Assembly: GCA_937894495.1 (NCBI GenBank)
Contig: CALCRR010000044.1
Span: 1-13,819, forward strand
Direction of reading: 5' to 3'
From: an uncultured Ruminococcus sp.
Lineage (GTDB): Bacteria; Bacillota; Clostridia; Oscillospirales; Ruminococcaceae
Length of the DNA stretch: 13,819 nucleotides
Part shown: positions 13,702 through 13,819 of the stretch, in pieces
Numbering within the stretch: the stretch's first letter is position 1
Layout of the letters: the number at the start of each line of letters is the position of its first letter
The notes under the pieces: generated by a model
What the model was told of the DNA's origin: nothing
The model's input: only the letters and a program-made list of their open reading frames with translations
Databases searched by the model: none
Translations under genes and position numbers: made by a program

Positions 13702-13819
13702 ATGCTCATTACTTCTTCCGATATGCCGCCGTCTGCCGAGCGGACGTATAGGGGCTTTTCTATCTGTATAAAGTTTTTGCCCCCCCTTTTGCCCTCGACT
13801 AAAATCAGCCACGGGGGGC
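13689..13819 (-). CDS. C-terminus of a probable TrmN6-like tRNA adenine methyltransferase
   Basis: An open minus-strand frame enters from the right edge and ends at the TAA at 13691-13689, giving 43 residues: PPWLILVEGKRGGKNFIQI then EKPLYVRSADGGISEEVMS and IYNS. The pattern LVEGKRGGK...PLYV...DG...EEV..IY fits the C-terminal end of the Firmicutes tRNA1(Val) adenine-37 N6-methyltransferase family (TrmN6/YfiC type). The catalytic domain is outside the window, so this is a pattern match from memory only. It would sit upstream of tsaD, another position-37 tRNA modification gene, in the same direction. The last residues are encoded by the heptamer repeat. Confidence 0.6.
   Translation of the reverse strand, partial: PPWLILVEGKRGGKNFIQIEKPLYVRSADGGISEEVMSIYNS

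Overview
The window (about 50% GC by eye) looks like chromosomal DNA of a gut or rumen clostridium close to Ruminococcus. The main evidence is four C-terminal type-I dockerin modules (paired DxNxDxxxD-type calcium loops followed by KDAM) on secreted proteins, Gram-positive style Shine-Dalgarno sites (GGAGG) and sigma-A promoters. I cannot place the species from the sequence alone.

Layout. 1-4660 is a dockerin-rich region: the tail of a plus-strand dockerin protein, a stand-alone PP2C-type protein phosphatase with its own promoter and terminator, then on the minus strand two paralogous secreted dockerin proteins of unknown function and a BspA-type leucine-rich-repeat dockerin gene broken by four frameshifts and a stop codon. 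4665-6080 (minus) is a lipoprotein with WG beta-repeats and a long Thr/Glu/Pro/Tyr-rich tail, driven by a perfect consensus promoter. 6387-9326 (plus) holds housekeeping or metabolic genes: an aldose-1-epimerase-like protein overlapping D-aminoacyl-tRNA deacylase (dtd), an ArsC-fold protein without the catalytic cysteine, a roughly 500-base AT-rich gap, and a PAP2 membrane phosphatase. 9405-11626 holds a strong promoter, a long near-continuous RNA hairpin of about 190 nt, cysteine synthase (cysK) and an AqpZ-like aquaporin. 11626-11980 contains a 160-bp palindromic MITE with TA target duplication and an extra solo copy of its end. 11981-13819 (minus) carries shikimate kinase (aroK), tsaD and the C-terminus of a probable TrmN6-like tRNA methyltransferase.

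How it fits together. The dockerin proteins would be exported and could dock onto cohesins encoded elsewhere; no cohesin, scaffoldin or recognisable glycoside hydrolase lies in this window, so the proteins seen here are structural, adhesive or unknown parts rather than enzymes. The two intact dockerin proteins probably form one transcription unit and share a 155-bp perfectly identical dockerin segment although their N-terminal regions have diverged, which points to recent gene conversion or module exchange. The PP2C gene is the only obvious signalling gene. The right half is mostly core metabolism and tRNA modification.

Most worth follow-up: the structured RNA ahead of cysK, the recombining dockerin modules on an unrecognised secreted family, the multiply broken LRR-dockerin gene, and the TA-flanked MITE.
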